Positions 53,668-62,678 of a DNA stretch of 64,000 bases are shown here, piece by piece; position 1 is the first letter of the stretch; each line of letters opens with the position of its first letter. The notes beneath the pieces were generated by a model that was given only the letters and a program-made list of their open reading frames with translations, was not told the DNA's origin and ran no database searches. A program made the position numbers and the translations under genes. This stretch comes from Cryobacterium sp. SO1 (GTDB lineage Bacteria; Actinomycetota; Actinomycetes; Actinomycetales; Microbacteriaceae), in contig NZ_CP067394.1 of assembly GCF_004210215.2 (NCBI RefSeq), positions 3,968,001 to 4,032,000 on the forward strand. Direction: 5' to 3'.

Positions 53668-54456
53668 ATGGTGGTCACATCGAATGTTCCGGCCGGCAGC
53701 GTGCGGGTCAGTCCCGGCGAGGACGCGGACGCGTTGGCGGACCTGCTCGCGCGGGCGCCCGGCGACGTGCCCGGCTTTCTCAGCAGCCGCTCCGGCCTGC
53801 CGGGGCCGCGGGCCAACCTGCCCCTTGCCGACGCCTTCGCCGCAACGGCGCCGGCCGAGCTGATCTGGAGCCTGGCCGACTCCCCCGACGAGTACCTGGC
53901 CTTCTGCGGTGCAGAGGGGCTCGGCCGGCTCGCTCTCGCTGCCCCGGACCGGCCCGAGGCTCTCACGGCCCTCCGCCGCGCAGCAGCCGACGACCGCTGG
54001 CGGGTGCGGGAGGGCGCCGCCCGGGCAGTGCAGCTGGTCGGCGATGCCGACCCGGCCCTGATGCACACCATCGTCGAGGACTGGTCGGCAGCGCGGGATG
54101 CGTGGCTGGCCCGGGCTGCTGTGGCCGCGATCTGCGAGCCCCGGCTGCTGACCGGCTCCGACGCCCAGGCCCTCGCCCTGCAGGTCTGCGACCGGGCCAC
54201 GACCCTGCTGCTCGCCGGTGAACCGCCGGAGGCCGACCCGGTACGCTCCCGCGAGGCGCACCGGGTGCTGCGCCAGGCCCTGGGTTACGGCTGGAGCGTG
54301 GCGATCGCTGCGAGTCCGAAGGCCGGCCTTGCCACGTTCCACGGACTGAGCGCCAGCGACAACCCGGATGCCCGGTGGGTCGTGCGGTCGAACCTCACCA
54401 AGGCGCGACTACGGTCGGTGCTCGCCGAGCGCAACCTCTGGGGCACGCTCGGCTGA
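53668..54456 (+). CDS. HEAT-repeat-like protein
   Basis: A 262-residue soluble, Ala/Leu-rich, all-helical protein. About residues 85-180 show paired helices of HEAT type (ALTALRRAAADDRWRVREGAARAVQLVGDADP, then WLARAAVAAICEPRLL) and the C-terminus has DNPDARWVVRSNLTKARL. HEAT proteins are usually scaffolds or DNA-alkylation repair relatives; nothing catalytic is visible. ATG 53668 follows GGGG. Convergent with pntB. Confidence 0.8.
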   Translation: MVVTSNVPAGSVRVSPGEDADALADLLARAPGDVPGFLSSRSGLPGPRANLPLADAFAATAPAELIWSLADSPDEYLAFCGAEGLGRLALAAPDRPEALTALRRAAADDRWRVREGAARAVQLVGDADPALMHTIVEDWSAARDAWLARAAVAAICEPRLLTGSDAQALALQVCDRATTLLLAGEPPEADPVRSREAHRVLRQALGYGWSVAIAASPKAGLATFHGLSASDNPDARWVVRSNLTKARLRSVLAERNLWGTLG

Positions 54457-54465
54457 GCCGCGCCG

Positions 54466-55839
54466 TCACAGGGCGTTGACCGCGCCGAGCACCTTGGTGA
54501 GCGAGTCCTTGGCGTCGCCGAACAGCAGCGTGGTCTTCGGGTCGAAGAGCAACTCGTTCTCGATACCGGCGAACCCGGGGCGCATCGACCGTTTGAGGAA
54601 GACGATCTGGCGGCCGTCCTCGACCTCCAGGATCGGCATCCCGTAGATTGGCGACCCCGGGCTGGTCTTCGCGGCCGGGTTGACCACGTCGTTCGCGCCG
54701 ACCACGAGCACCACGTCGGTGTTCTTGAACTCGGGGTTGACCTCGGCCATCTCCTTGAGCGATTCGTAGGGCACGTTGGCCTCGGCGAGCAGCACGTTCA
54801 TGTGACCGGGCATCCGCCCGGCGACGGGATGGATGGCGAAGTCCACGTCGACGCCGCGCGCCTCGAGGGTCGTGGCGAGTTCGGCGATGGTGTGCTGGCC
54901 CTGGGCGACGGCCAGGCCGTAGCCGGGCACGATCACGACCCGCTGCGCGTAGGCGAGCATCACGGCCACGTCCTCGGCGTTGGAGGACCGAACCGGGCGG
55001 TCGCTCTGCACCGTGGAGCCGGCCGTCGAGCCGCCGCGGAAGGCGCCGAACATGATGCCGCTGACACCGCGGCCCATGGCGGAGGCCATGGCGCGGGTGA
55101 GGATGGTACCGCTGGCGCCGACGAGGGTGCCGGCGACCACGAGCAGCACGTTGTCCAGCACCACACCGGATGCGGCGACGGCGAGACCGGTGAAGGCGTT
55201 GAGCAGTGAGATCACGATCGGCACGTCGGCGCCGCCGACGGGCAGCACCAGCAGCAGGCCGAGGATCAGGCCGAGCACCAGCAGCAGCACCGCCCAGCCG
55301 GCCGAACCGGTGGCAACGACGAAACCGCCCACAACGAGCGCGGCCACGGCGGCCAGCGTCATGACCCACTTCATGCCGGGGAACACCACGGGCCTGGTGG
55401 TGATCAGTTCCTGCAGCTTGGCCACGGTGATCGCGGAACCGGCGAACGAGACCGCACCGACGAGCATGGTGAACACCACGGCGACGAGCACCCAGGGGCC
55501 GTCGCTGTGGCCGAGTTCGAGCATCGCGACCAGCGCCGCGGCGCCACCGCCGACGCCGTTGAACAAGGCGACAAGTTGGGGCATCTGGGTCATCTGCACC
55601 CGGCGGGAGATGGGCGCCGCGATCGCGGATCCTATTGCGATCGCGAGCAGGATCAGCGGGATGTTGTCGAGTTTGGCCGACAGGAACACCGTGATCACGG
55701 CGAGCGTCGCACCGGCGGCGCCGATCAGGTTGCCGCGCCTGGCGGTCTTGGGCGAGCTCAGGCCCTTGAGGGCGAGGATGAAGCAGATGGCAGCGACCAG
55801 GTACAGCAGTGCGGTCCACTCGGCACTCAGGATGCTCAT
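54466..55839 (-). CDS. pntB: NAD(P) transhydrogenase subunit beta
   Basis: A 457-residue membrane protein: about eight helices, then the NADP-binding domain III with VIVPGYGLAVAQGQH, GRMPGHMNVLLAEA, and GANDVVNPAAKTSPGSPIYGMPILEV. Completes the proton-pumping enzyme that makes NADPH from NADH using the proton gradient. ATG 55839 overlaps the pntAb stop (ATGA). Confidence 0.96.
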   Translation of the reverse strand: MSILSAEWTALLYLVAAICFILALKGLSSPKTARRGNLIGAAGATLAVITVFLSAKLDNIPLILLAIAIGSAIAAPISRRVQMTQMPQLVALFNGVGGGAAALVAMLELGHSDGPWVLVAVVFTMLVGAVSFAGSAITVAKLQELITTRPVVFPGMKWVMTLAAVAALVVGGFVVATGSAGWAVLLLVLGLILGLLLVLPVGGADVPIVISLLNAFTGLAVAASGVVLDNVLLVVAGTLVGASGTILTRAMASAMGRGVSGIMFGAFRGGSTAGSTVQSDRPVRSSNAEDVAVMLAYAQRVVIVPGYGLAVAQGQHTIAELATTLEARGVDVDFAIHPVAGRMPGHMNVLLAEANVPYESLKEMAEVNPEFKNTDVVLVVGANDVVNPAAKTSPGSPIYGMPILEVEDGRQIVFLKRSMRPGFAGIENELLFDPKTTLLFGDAKDSLTKVLGAVNAL

Positions 55840-56144
55840 TTGGTGGTGTCCTTCGGGGTGGCGGCGGGCTTGCGTCCGCGGAACATGCCGAGCATCCGGT
55901 CGGTGACGACGAAGCCGCCGACGAGGTTGGCGGTGGCGAGAGCGACGGCGAGAAGGGCGAGCGCGATCAACCACGGGTCGTCAAGCTGGCCGGCGACGAT
56001 GATCGCACCGATCAGGATGATGCCGTGGATGGCGTTGGCGCCGCTCATCAGGGGGGTGTGCAGGGTGCTGGACACCTTGGAGACCACCTCGAAGCCGACG
56101 AAAACGGTCAGCACGATGACCGTCAGGAGGGTAATCGGATCCAT
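55836..56144 (-). CDS. pntAb: NAD(P) transhydrogenase subunit alpha, membrane part
   Basis: A 102-residue protein with three helices and the segment TPLMSGANAIHGIILIGA that is conserved in the PntA membrane domain. In E. coli this is the C-terminus of PntA; the separate gene is the Rhodospirillum/actinobacterial arrangement. Adjacent to pntAa with a one-base overlap. Confidence 0.95.
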   Translation of the reverse strand: MDPITLLTVIVLTVFVGFEVVSKVSSTLHTPLMSGANAIHGIILIGAIIVAGQLDDPWLIALALLAVALATANLVGGFVVTDRMLGMFRGRKPAATPKDTTK

Positions 56145-57289
56145 CAGTGTGTTCCTTCCAGCGCGGCAGCGGTCGGTGCGTGACGCACCACACCGTCGGC
56201 GGTGAGACAGGCGCCGGCGATGACCTCGTCGGTGAAGTCGGGGACGACCTGGCCGTCTTTTGTCATCAGGGCGAGCAGGTTGGCCACGTTCTTGGCGTAG
56301 AGGCGCGACGCGTCCGAGGCCATCGCAGAGGCGGCGTCCTGCATGCCGACCAGGGTGACGAAGCCGTCACCGGCCGTGGTGGGCACCAGCTGGTCGACGC
56401 CGGGCTGCACGCCCTCGACGTTGCCGCCGGTTTCGGCGGCGAGGTCGATGACCACGGAGCCGGCCGGCATGGCCGCGACCATCTGGCGGGTCACCAGGAG
56501 CGGGGCGGGGCGGCCGGGAATCGCGGCGGTGGTGATGAGCACATCCGCTTTGGCCACGTGCGGAGCCAGGAGTTTGCGCTGGCGCACGGCACGGTCCTCG
56601 GCCAGTTCGCCGGCGTACCCGCCGGCGCCCTCGACGGCGGCGAGGTCGAGCGTGATGAACGTGCCGCCCATCGAGGTGACCTCGTCGGCCGAGGCCGGGC
56701 GCACGTCATAGGCGGACACGCGGGCGCCGAGCCGTTTGGCGGTGCCGATGGCCTGCAGCCCGGCGACACCGGCGCCGAGCACGAGCACCCGGGCCGGCGG
56801 GATGGTGCCGGCCGCGGTCATGTAGAGCGGGAAGAACCGGGGGAAGCGGATGGTGGCCTCGAGCACGGCGCGGTAACCGGCGACCAGGGCCTGGGAGGTG
56901 AGCGCGTCCATCGACTGGGCCCGGGAGATGCGCGGCACCAGCTCGAGGGCGAAAGCGGTGACCTTCGCGGCGGCCAGGGCGGCCACGGTGGGCAGTTCGG
57001 AGGCCGGCGAGGCCAGGCCCACCGTGATGAGGCCGGCCGGCAGCGTGGCGGCCAGCTCCGGGCTCAGCGGGCGCACGTGGCAGAGCACGTCGACCGCGGT
57101 GGCGTCGAAGTCCGGGGCGAGCTGCGCGCCGGCCTTCTGGTAGGCCGCGTCCGAGTAGCCGGAGGCCAGTCCTGCGCCGGCTTCGACGGTGACGTCGACC
57201 CCGAGGCCGATGAGCTGGGTCACCGTTTCCGGTGTTGCCGCGACACGTTTTTCGCCGTTTCGGCGTTCACGCCCAATGCCAACTTTCAC
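56144..57289 (-). CDS. pntAa: NAD(P) transhydrogenase subunit alpha, NAD-binding part
   Basis: A 381-residue soluble domain I: KVGIGRERRNGEKRVAATPETV, VLVLGAGVAGLQAIGTAKRLGARVSAYDVR (Rossmann motif), and the mobile-loop region. GTG 57289 was selected with AAGGAG nine bases upstream; upstream extension in frame is unsupported. Start of the pnt operon. Confidence 0.95.
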   Translation of the reverse strand: MKVGIGRERRNGEKRVAATPETVTQLIGLGVDVTVEAGAGLASGYSDAAYQKAGAQLAPDFDATAVDVLCHVRPLSPELAATLPAGLITVGLASPASELPTVAALAAAKVTAFALELVPRISRAQSMDALTSQALVAGYRAVLEATIRFPRFFPLYMTAAGTIPPARVLVLGAGVAGLQAIGTAKRLGARVSAYDVRPASADEVTSMGGTFITLDLAAVEGAGGYAGELAEDRAVRQRKLLAPHVAKADVLITTAAIPGRPAPLLVTRQMVAAMPAGSVVIDLAAETGGNVEGVQPGVDQLVPTTAGDGFVTLVGMQDAASAMASDASRLYAKNVANLLALMTKDGQVVPDFTDEVIAGACLTADGVVRHAPTAAALEGTH

Positions 57290-57457
57290 GAGCAACCACT
57301 CCTTTGACGCATCTTCCACCGGACAAGCGCAAACGGGGTCGTTCGCGCGTCCCAGGGCGATCTCACTTCGTAGCGTACCGTCGGGCTCCCCCGGCCCCCG
57401 GCGATTATCAGGGCCCAAAGACCCAGCCCAGTTAGCCAAGGGTGGCTCACAGAGCCT

Positions 57458-57490
57458 GCCTGACAGGCGGGGCCATCCCCGCTGTCAGGC
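57458..57490. other. Hairpin in the pnt/hrpB divergent spacer
   Basis: GCCTGACA-gg-CGGGG and CCCCG-c-TGTCAGGC around CCAT. A stable stem of about 13 bp in the promoter region between divergent genes; not an obvious terminator for either. Could be an operator palindrome or the end of a lost gene. The remainder of 57290-57610 shows nothing clear. Confidence 0.5.
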
Positions 57491-57610
57491 CTTTATCGTC
57501 GGTTGCCGAAGCGGGCCACTGGCTCTGAGTTGCGTCTGGTGGGCCCAGAGTCGAGGCTCGGTACCTGCGACACGTGAGCACACACCCCCCAAACGCGACA
57601 GACTGAGGAC

Positions 57611-60169
57611 GTGACCCGTCTTTCCTTCGATCCGTCGAGACTTGGTCGCGGGCTCGCATTCGCCTCGGCGATCGATGATCTGAGTGCTGCGCTTGATCGG
57701 AGCAGCACCGTGGTCGTCAGTGCGCCGCCGGGCACGGGAAAGACCACACTCGTGCCGCCCATCCTCGCCGATCGGGTTCCGGGTCGTGTGATCGTCACTC
57801 AGCCCCGCCGGGTCGCTGCCCGCGCTGCCGCCCGACGACTCGCGCAGTTGGACGAATCCTCTCTCGGCTCTCGCGTCGGATACACCGTCCGTGGCGCACA
57901 TCAGGTGAGTCCGTCCACCCTGATCGAGTTCGTTACCGCCGGCGTGCTTCTGCGCCGACTGCTCGATGACCCTGGTCTCGACGGGATCGATGCGGTCATC
58001 ATCGACGAAGTGCACGAACGGGCTTTGGAGACGGACCTGCTGATCGGGCTACTCGGCGAGGTCCGCGAGCTGCGCGACGACCTCGTTCTCATCGCGATGT
58101 CCGCGACCCTCGACGCCGAGAGGTTCGCGACAATTCTCGGTACGGATGCGTGCCCGGCCCCGATCGTGACCCAGAGCGCACCGGCCCATCCGCTCGAGGT
58201 GCGCTGGGCGCCCTCTCCCTCACCTCGACTGGATGAGCGGGGGGTCACCTGGGCGTTCCTCGACCACGTCGCGAGCACCGCGGTTGCCGCACACCGCACC
58301 CTCGTGCGCACCGATCCGGCCGCCGATGCTCTGGTCTTCGCGCCGGGTGCGCGTGAGGTCTCCGAGATCGCCGGACGCATCCGTTCTCTCGCCGCGGAGT
58401 TCGACGTGCGGGAACTGCACGGCCAGATCCCCGCTGCAGAGCAGGATGCGGTGATCAGTGGGCGGAGCCCCGGTGCTGCGGCACGGATCATCGTCACGAC
58501 GTCACTGGCCGAATCATCTCTGACCGTGCCCGGCGTACGCCTGGTCGTCGACACCTGCCTGTCTCGTGCTCCGCAGCGGGATGCTGCGCGCGGCATGAGC
58601 GGTCTCGTCACCGGCCCGACGCCCAAGGCCTCCGCCGTCCAGCGCTCGGGGCGCGCCACCCGGCAGGGGCCTGGCGTCGTGGTCCGCTGCGTCGACGAGC
58701 GCACCTTCGCCACGGCACCGTCGCACGCTGCCCCCGAGATCCAGGCGGCAGATCTCACCGATGCAGCCCTGCTCCTCGCCTGCTGGGGCGCCCCAAGTGG
58801 CGTGGGCCTGCGGCTGGTCGATCCGCTCCCGTCTGGCAGCCTGGACGAGGCCCTCGCCGCGCTGCGTGGGCTCGGCGCGATCGATGCCGCTGAACGCGCC
58901 ACCGACGAAGGGCGAGCGCTCGCCCGCGTCCCGACGGCTCCGCGCCTCGCCCACGCACTGCGCGCCGGGAGTGCCCTGGTCGGCGGGCGCACAGCGGCCG
59001 AGGTCATCGCGCTGCTCACAGGTGACCTCCGCGTTCACGACGGAGACGCCCAGGCCACCCTCAACGCGCTACGCACTGGACGAAGCCCGGATGCCCGCCG
59101 ATGGGAGCAGGACGTCCGCCGTCTCCAGCGCTTCGCCGGGGCGAATGACACGGCGCGAGGAGGCGCTGATCAGACCGGACTGATCATCGCGCTCGCCTTT
59201 CCCGCGTGGATCGCCCGCCGCGTCGATCAATCGCCCAACGGTGCAACCTTTCTTCTCGCCTCCGGCACCCGTGCCGGGATCACCGGTCAGCTCGCGAGTG
59301 CCGACTGGTTGGCGGTGGCGGACGTCACTCGGGCAGAGGGACGAGCGGCCGCAGGAACCGGAGCACTCATCCGCTCTGCCGCCATCATCTCCGAGAAGCA
59401 GGCGGAGCAGGTGGCGCCCCATCTCTGCACAGACCGGGTCGAAGCACGGTTCGTGGACGGGCGCGTCGTGGCCCGCCGCGAACGTCGGATCGGTGCGATC
59501 ATTCGCTCGTCCGTGCCGGTGCGCGTACCGGCGGACGAGGGCGGACGGGATGCCGTCCGCCGTGCCGTCACAGCGCACGGCCTCGGAGTGTTCATCTGGT
59601 CAGACGCCGCGGACGCTCTGCGGCGTCGCCTCGCGCTGCTGCATCGCGAGCTCGGATCGCCCTGGCCGGATGTCTCAGACACCGTTCTGCTCGCTACGCT
59701 CGATGCCTGGCTCGGCCCCGAGCTGTCAGACCTGGCCGCCGGCATTTCGGCCGCGCGCATCGACCTTGCCCCTGCACTCCGCCGTACTCTGCCCTGGCCC
59801 GCCGCGGTCGACCTTGACGCTCTGGTTCCGGAGCGGCTCCGGGTTCCCAGCGGTTCGCATGTCCGTCTCAGCTACCCACCCGCCGATGATTCGTCGGCTC
59901 GTCCCGTTGTGGCTGTGAAACTCCAGGAATGCTTCGGATGGGCAGAGACCCCACGAATCGTCGGAGGACAAGTGCCGGTGTTGTTCCACTTGCTTTCCCC
60001 CGCCGGGCATCCCCTTGCCGTGACCGACGACCTCGCATCCTTCTGGGCAGGTCCGTACTCGCAGGTACGAGCGGAGATGCGCGGACGCTACCCGAAGCAC
60101 CCCTGGCCGGAGGACCCCTGGTCCGCCGTACCCACCCGGCACACCACGCGCCGCGCTGCCCTGGGCTAG
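57611..60169 (+). CDS. hrpB: ATP-dependent helicase HrpB
   Basis: A DEAH-family SF2 helicase of 852 residues. Walker A PPGTGKTTLVP, motif Ia TQPRRVAARAAARRL, DEVH box (VIIDEVHERALETDLL), SAT in IAMSATLDAERF, TSLAESSLTVPGV, and motif VI QRSGRATRQGPG, followed by the HA2 and the HrpB C-terminal domain. Bacterial HrpB acts on RNA, but its target is uncertain. GTG 57611 follows GAGGAC. Base composition is a little less GC-extreme than in the pnt genes. Confidence 0.93.
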   Translation: MTRLSFDPSRLGRGLAFASAIDDLSAALDRSSTVVVSAPPGTGKTTLVPPILADRVPGRVIVTQPRRVAARAAARRLAQLDESSLGSRVGYTVRGAHQVSPSTLIEFVTAGVLLRRLLDDPGLDGIDAVIIDEVHERALETDLLIGLLGEVRELRDDLVLIAMSATLDAERFATILGTDACPAPIVTQSAPAHPLEVRWAPSPSPRLDERGVTWAFLDHVASTAVAAHRTLVRTDPAADALVFAPGAREVSEIAGRIRSLAAEFDVRELHGQIPAAEQDAVISGRSPGAAARIIVTTSLAESSLTVPGVRLVVDTCLSRAPQRDAARGMSGLVTGPTPKASAVQRSGRATRQGPGVVVRCVDERTFATAPSHAAPEIQAADLTDAALLLACWGAPSGVGLRLVDPLPSGSLDEALAALRGLGAIDAAERATDEGRALARVPTAPRLAHALRAGSALVGGRTAAEVIALLTGDLRVHDGDAQATLNALRTGRSPDARRWEQDVRRLQRFAGANDTARGGADQTGLIIALAFPAWIARRVDQSPNGATFLLASGTRAGITGQLASADWLAVADVTRAEGRAAAGTGALIRSAAIISEKQAEQVAPHLCTDRVEARFVDGRVVARRERRIGAIIRSSVPVRVPADEGGRDAVRRAVTAHGLGVFIWSDAADALRRRLALLHRELGSPWPDVSDTVLLATLDAWLGPELSDLAAGISAARIDLAPALRRTLPWPAAVDLDALVPERLRVPSGSHVRLSYPPADDSSARPVVAVKLQECFGWAETPRIVGGQVPVLFHLLSPAGHPLAVTDDLASFWAGPYSQVRAEMRGRYPKHPWPEDPWSAVPTRHTTRRAALG

Positions 60170-60576
60170 GGCCGCGACACACCCTGCGGTCAGCTGACAT
60201 GAAGATTCCACGCCTACTTGCAATTGGATTTTCCTTGTGAGCCACAAAACATCACAAACCAAAGGACTGTAACGTGTATAGCAACGATATTCATGATCGC
60301 TTATGGAGTATCCCGGGGGCGGCAGGCCAAAACGCCTCGTTAGCCACGACCGAGTCGCCGTTGCCACCAGACGATCGTACTCACCACAAATTCGGACAGA
60401 GCCACCCGACATAGGCCGCCGCTGGTTTGACTCCAAGGCTGAGGCGCTTGTCCGCGGAAGAGCTTGAGGGACACCCCGCAGTGAGCGGCGAGCCTCCGTA
60501 CGCCAAGGCCGTAGATTACGTCCAGACTCTCCTCGTCGAAGGCGGGGTGACTCGATAGCTCGATAAGCCCAAGCTA
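60170..60576. other. Lower-GC spacer with a possible minus-strand gene remnant
   Basis: No intact gene. Read leftward after the ABC protein's TAG TAG stops, the same frame continues through SHPAFDEESLDVIYGLGVRR and LAAHCGVSLKLFRG (about 60530-60440), which resembles a helix-turn-helix fragment, but no start is present. Base composition is markedly lower in GC than the rest of the window, suggesting a transferred or decayed segment. Confidence 0.45.
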
Positions 60577-61314
60577 CTACTTCACATCACGACGAAGAAA
60601 TGACATTGCACCAACCGTCAGGATCAAGAAGATCCATACGACTGAAAAAGTCGCCGCTAGAGGTCGGTCCAGAGCGGCCCCATCCTGGAACCCGATCTCA
60701 CTGACATCGAACCCGAATGCGGACAGCATCGTTGGAAGAGGGAACCATACGGCGCCAGCCTTCCAGAAAATCGCGACCACCGTAGCGACCGCGAGAGTCA
60801 CGGGAGCGACAAACAGAGCCAAGAGATGCTGTTGGACCACGAGCCCGACTCCGAGGCCCCAAATGCCGGCGGCAGCACCGACAGCAGCTGACGCTGCGGT
60901 AGTTGGCCAGTCAACATTGGTACCGCCCATCGAGACCGCGAGGGCCACGTGACCACCGACTATAGTACTCAAGGCAACGAGCGCTCCTCCAAGAGCTGCG
61001 GCCGGAACCCTCGCCGCCAGGGTAGCCCACCGCGGCTGCAGCGTGAGCCGTTGCGCCACAACACCGTTTCGCCTGTCGACCGTGTAGCGGAAGGAACCGT
61101 AGATTGCTGCAAGGACTGCACCGTAGGTTGCCATCACAGTTTCGAACGGAGCGAGGAACTCTTGACGAGCACTACCCGGAGCGTCCGAGAAGTCCGTCGG
61201 GACACTTGTCGCCAACGAGAGCGCCATCACGAAAGCTGCGCCGACCACCGATAGGAGAACTACATCCCCTGCAAGGCTTCGCGCCTGAGCACGAAAGGCT
61301 TGGGTGGCCATCAT
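60577..61314 (-). CDS. ABC-2-like membrane protein
   Basis: A 245-residue protein with six helices: VVLLSVVGAAFVMALSLATS, then FETVMATYGAVLAAIYGSFRYTVDRRNGVVAQRLTL, ending WIFLILTVGAMSFLRRDV. The YTVDRRNGVVAQRLTLQPRW loop is typical of ABC-2 family permeases. It overlaps the truncated permease gene upstream (ATGA), so both belonged to one exporter operon whose ATPase gene is not in the window. Lower GC than average. Confidence 0.72.
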   Translation of the reverse strand: MMATQAFRAQARSLAGDVVLLSVVGAAFVMALSLATSVPTDFSDAPGSARQEFLAPFETVMATYGAVLAAIYGSFRYTVDRRNGVVAQRLTLQPRWATLAARVPAAALGGALVALSTIVGGHVALAVSMGGTNVDWPTTAASAAVGAAAGIWGLGVGLVVQQHLLALFVAPVTLAVATVVAIFWKAGAVWFPLPTMLSAFGFDVSEIGFQDGAALDRPLAATFSVVWIFLILTVGAMSFLRRDVK

Positions 61315-61787
61315 GCGACGCGCCGACGTCCCACGAGCCAAGCGATCAGCACCAATCCGACGGTCCAAACACCTGCAATTCCCGCGGCGGAAGCGAACTC
61401 AAGGAGACGGTCCTTAAACTCCGGGACGCTCAACGCGGCGATTGCCATGCCTGGCGAAAAGCGCGCGACCTCGGGTGCCGTCCCAAGGAGCGCAAACTCC
61501 ACGCCAATCGGGAACGCGAGGACGACCGCTGCGCCGACGTAATAGTTGCGTGAGATCCATCCCACGGACGCACCGACGAAAGCGCCCAGAATTACGCCAA
61601 GGAGCGCACCAGCATAGATCCGCAGTCCTGCCTCATCGATACTAAGTGCGAGCCCTCCTTGCTTGAGAATGAAGAACACGACTACGGTCCAGATCGCGAA
61701 CATGCACAGCGCGAGAGCGACGGCTGTGATCAACCCAGCAACCATCTTGCCCCAGAAGGCTCGGCGGTATCCAAGTTCGGTGAGGGT
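61311..61787 (-). pseudogene. ABC-2 permease gene, 5' part removed by a transposon
   Basis: The frame is open from the ATGA junction leftward partner up to about 61787, reading TLTELGYRRAFWGKMVAGLI and then four helices ending VLIAWLVGRRRVA. The sequence begins inside a conserved ABC-2 permease loop (LTELGYRRAFWGK), so the N-terminal helices are missing. At about 61788 the sequence changes to transposon-end DNA. An internal ATG at 61745 could still produce a 144-residue fragment. Confidence 0.65.
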
Positions 61788-61806
61788 TGTTGTACGTCTC
61801 GCGGGG

Positions 61807-61895
61807 TGACGATGTAGGCGTCGTCGCCGGTGACGATGTGTTTTAGCGCGACCGGATTTGGTGTCTGCTCGTCGGCGGCGTCAGGCTGACGATGT
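61807..61895. repeat. Subterminal direct repeats of the transposon
   Basis: Three copies of TGACGATGT at 61807-61815, 61831-61839 and 61887-61895; the first two extend to GGTGACGATGTNNGNNTT-like similarity. Multiple direct repeats near an end are typical transposase-binding arrays of Mu/Tn7-like elements. Confidence 0.7.
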
Positions 61896-61969
61896 CCGGA
61901 TAGACGAAGGGCCCGGCGTGCGATCTTTGCGGATCACGCCGGGCCATTCTGACGCGTAAAGGCGCGCTG

Positions 61970-62647
61970 ATGCTCACGGTAAGTCATGATTCTGTTGTTG
62001 TCGAGTTGGACCTGCGGGTCGGGCGCGTGGTCTGCCCGGATTGTGGTGGCCGATTACGTCCGTGGGGGTGGGCCCGGGCGCGTGTGATCCGCGATGGCCT
62101 CGTCACGGATTGGGCTTGTCGTCGCCTTCGCCCGCGCAGGTCGAGGTGCGCGGTCTGCGGCGGCACGCATGTGCTGCTCGAGGTGCGGTTGGCCGTGCGG
62201 CGGGCCGATGCGGCCGAGGTGATCGCGGCGGCGGTCGAGGCGAGGACAGTGCTGGGTTGGGGCCACCGGAAGATTGCCGCGGGCTGCGGCAGGCCGGTCT
62301 CGACGGTCCGTGGTTGGTTGCGCGCTTTCGCCGCCTCGGCCGGTGCGATCGGCGAGCGGTTCACGGGGTTGTTGGTGCGGGACGCTCCCGATTCGGTGGT
62401 GCTGTGGCCCAAACCGGCCGGCACCGCTCGGGGTGAGGCGTTGTCGGTGTTGATGGCGTATGCGGAGGGACTGGGGCGTCGGTTTGCCGCGACCGTCACG
62501 GTGACGTGGATCCAGGCGGGTATCGCTACGACGAACGGGCGGCTGTTTTGCTCGAGCTGGTGGGCTGGCGCTCCCAACACCAACAGGCCCTTATGCCAGA
62601 CCGGGGCGGCGGGAAGGGTGGCAGGAGCGCCTGCCATATCCCTGTGA
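61970..62647 (+). CDS. DUF6431-like zinc-ribbon/HTH protein of the transposon
   Basis: A 225-residue protein: an N-terminal zinc ribbon (CPDCGGRLRPWGWARARVI, then CRRLRPRRSRCAVCGGTH) and a helix-turn-helix (EVIAAAVEARTVLGWGHRKIAAGCGRPVSTVRGWLRAF). Such proteins accompany DDE transposases in actinobacterial elements and probably bind the element ends or regulate transposition. Ends 31 bp before the transposase. Confidence 0.8.
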   Translation: MLTVSHDSVVVELDLRVGRVVCPDCGGRLRPWGWARARVIRDGLVTDWACRRLRPRRSRCAVCGGTHVLLEVRLAVRRADAAEVIAAAVEARTVLGWGHRKIAAGCGRPVSTVRGWLRAFAASAGAIGERFTGLLVRDAPDSVVLWPKPAGTARGEALSVLMAYAEGLGRRFAATVTVTWIQAGIATTNGRLFCSSWWAGAPNTNRPLCQTGAAGRVAGAPAISL

Positions 62648-62678
62648 TGGGCGTCTTCACTGTTTGAGAGGACCTTTC

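Noticed and set aside
53334..54342. Minus-strand frames opposite the HEAT-like gene
   Set aside because: Products are Arg/Ala/Ser-rich without motifs; the plus-strand gene has a coherent helical-repeat protein.
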